This document shows, in pieces, positions 62,564-64,000 of a stretch of 64,000 nucleotides of DNA (position 1 is its first letter; every line of letters begins with the position of its first letter). The stretch comes from Fluviicoccus keumensis (GTDB lineage Bacteria; Pseudomonadota; Gammaproteobacteria; Pseudomonadales; Moraxellaceae), in assembly GCF_004217445.1 (NCBI RefSeq), contig NZ_SHKX01000014.1, positions 1 to 64,000 on the forward strand, written 5' to 3'. A program made the position numbers and the translations under genes. The notes under the pieces are model-generated. The model made no database searches, was not told where the DNA came from, and was given only the letters and a program-made list of their open reading frames with translations.

Positions 62564-64000
62564 TTCCGCAGCTTCCGGGCAGCAGGCGGACGCAGCCACT
62601 GATCCAGCAACGTGCGCAGTTCATGGCGCTTGAACGGTTTGGCCAGGATGTCATTCATGCCGGATTCCAGGCAGGCCATGCGCTCTTCAGCCAGGACGCT
62701 GGCGGTAACCGCCAGAATGGGCAACGGGGCCATGCCGCGATCCTGCTCGAAGGCGCGATACAGGCGCGTGGCTTCAAAACCATCCATTTCCGGCATCTGG
62801 CAATCCATCAGCACCAGATCGTAGCGATGACGCTGCATGGCCTGCAGCGCTTCGCGACCGTTGGACACCACGTCCACCTCGCAACCCATGCCGCCCAGCA
62901 TGGCCCGCATCACTTCCTGGTTCGTCGGCGTATCCTCGGCCAGCAGCAGCTTGTAGCCCTTGAACTGTTCCGCCGGCTCGTAGGCAATGAAGCGGCCGCT
63001 GCTGGAGTGCGGATCAATCAGCGGCGCATCCGATTGCGGCGGCGCCAGCCTGACGCGGATGGTGAACACGCTGCCCTCGCCTTCATGACTGGTGAGGCGG
63101 ATGGTGCCGTCCATCATTTCCACCAGTTGCCGCACGATCGCCAGCCCCAGACCGGTGCCGCCGTAACGGCGGGCGTGCGAGCTGTCGGCCTGAACGAAGG
63201 GCTGGAACAGTTGCGCCTGCATTTTCTCGTTGATCCCGATGCCGGTATCGCGCACCTGGAATTCCAGGGTTGGCAGGCGTCCTTCCGGAGCTGTCAGCGA
63301 CAGGGTGATCTGCCCGTGCTCGGTGAACTTCAGGGCATTGCTGACCAGGTTGATCAGGATCTGCCGCAAACGGTTGGGATCTCCCGCCAACCGGTGCGGC
63401 ACGTCGGGCATGACTTCACGCACCAGCACCAGTCCCTTGCGGTGCGCAGGTTCGCCCAGCAGGCTGACGACATCGTCCACCACCTGCACCGGATCGAAAT
63501 CCAGCGACTCCAGCACCAGATGTCCGGCCTCGATCTTCGAGAAGTCCAGAATGTCGTTGAGAATGGCCAGCAACGCCTCGCCGCAGCCGTAAATGGTTTC
63601 GACATAGCGGCGCTGGGTGCTGTCCAGCCGGGTGCCCAGCAACAACTCGGACATCCCCAGCATGCCGTTCATCGGCGTGCGGATTTCGTGGCTCATGGTC
63701 GCCAGGAACTGCGATTTGGCGCGACTGGCCGTTTCGGCCGCTTCCTTGGCGTGCTTCAATTCGTCGGTCCGTTGCGCCACCAGCTGTTCCAGCCCCTCGC
63801 GGTGCAACTTCAGTTCATGGTCGCGCGCCTCGATCTGCTCCAGCATTTCGTTGAAGCAATCGACCAGATGGCCAACCTCATCATTGCCGCTGAATACGGC
63901 CCGCAGGGCGTAATTCTTCTGACTGGACACTTCCTCGGCCGTGCGCGCCAGGTCCAGGATCGGCCCCGTCACCACCGCTCCCAGCCGCAACCCCAGCAGC
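62560..64000 (-). CDS. HAMP-containing hybrid histidine kinase, N-terminus outside window
   Basis: About 480 residues are visible; the open frame runs past the right edge. A membrane-proximal HAMP segment (LDLARTAEEVSSQKNYALR, NDEVGHLVDCFNEML) and a coiled coil lead to HisKA (MSHEIRTPMNGMLGMSELL with the phospho-accepting His). The ATPase domain is complete (NLVSNALKFTE, DTGIGIN, YGGTGLGLAI). A receiver domain carries LVLMDCQMP (Asp) and LAKPFKRHELR. The stop overlaps the TonB receptor start by ATGA, so the two are translated together. A sensor half and perhaps a YfiR-like gene may lie just outside the window. Confidence 0.92.
   Translation of the reverse strand, partial: LLGLRLGAVVTGPILDLARTAEEVSSQKNYALRAVFSGNDEVGHLVDCFNEMLEQIEARDHELKLHREGLEQLVAQRTDELKHAKEAAETASRAKSQFLATMSHEIRTPMNGMLGMSELLLGTRLDSTQRRYVETIYGCGEALLAILNDILDFSKIEAGHLVLESLDFDPVQVVDDVVSLLGEPAHRKGLVLVREVMPDVPHRLAGDPNRLRQILINLVSNALKFTEHGQITLSLTAPEGRLPTLEFQVRDTGIGINEKMQAQLFQPFVQADSSHARRYGGTGLGLAIVRQLVEMMDGTIRLTSHEGEGSVFTIRVRLAPPQSDAPLIDPHSSSGRFIAYEPAEQFKGYKLLLAEDTPTNQEVMRAMLGGMGCEVDVVSNGREALQAMQRHRYDLVLMDCQMPEMDGFEATRLYRAFEQDRGMAPLPILAVTASVLAEERMACLESGMNDILAKPFKRHELRTLLDQWLRPPAARKLRK

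Overview
This 64 kb window is high-GC, densely coded chromosomal DNA from a Gram-negative proteobacterium. The block tsaD / rpsU-yqeY-dnaG-rpoD, the E. coli-type cca, PII-AmtB control by sigma-54 and NtrC-like sites, and many outer-membrane proteins fit a betaproteobacterium, perhaps Neisseriales-like. That placement is inferred from gene content only. I see no prophage, insertion sequence, CRISPR array or known defence island.

Layout. Positions 1-7394 (minus) hold the N-terminal 2464 residues of a giant two-partner-secretion exoprotein: extended signal peptide, TPS domain, GLUG repeats, then an array of YDG repeats that runs off the left edge with an exact 246-bp period. A tRNA-Ala(CGC) follows. 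Next come a CHASE2 adenylate cyclase (minus) and a divergent membrane hybrid kinase with a degraded ATP-binding box. An operon of an outer-membrane barrel-like protein and a tocopherol-cyclase/lipocalin-like protein follows, then two tandem acyl-CoA dehydrogenases behind a palindromic operator. From 18.7 to 25.2 kb there are a lipoprotein, a patatin, cca, a pteridine reductase, a polyphosphate:AMP phosphotransferase and a dienelactone hydrolase. From 25.3 to 30 kb lie an AdeT-like binding protein, a START protein and a folB-folK-kinase-regulator operon. plsY, tsaD and the macromolecular-synthesis operon follow.

From 36.7 to 46.1 kb there are a YiaA-like membrane protein, a sigma-54 activator with an unrecognised N-terminal domain, and a long minus-strand block: three exported START paralogues, an SPFH protein, NfeD, an SRPBCC protein and an alpha/beta hydrolase. 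A GspE-like ATPase follows. From 46.3 to 50.9 kb a translationally coupled operon encodes a TonB-dependent receptor, a YfiR-like periplasmic protein and a HAMP-GGDEF-EAL protein. At the right edge a HAMP hybrid kinase overlaps a second TonB receptor by ATGA. Between them lie an operon of two hydrolases and two little-known proteins, another hybrid kinase, the nitrogen-regulated glnK-amtB operon, and a methyltransferase resembling ETF-beta lysine methyltransferase.

Themes. Lipid handling (two dehydrogenases, patatin, hydrolases, four START proteins, SPFH/NfeD, plsY) and signalling (four kinases, a GGDEF-EAL protein, a cyclase) dominate. The best candidates for something undescribed are the paired modules that couple a TonB receptor to an inner-membrane HAMP sensor, and the START-SPFH-NfeD block.
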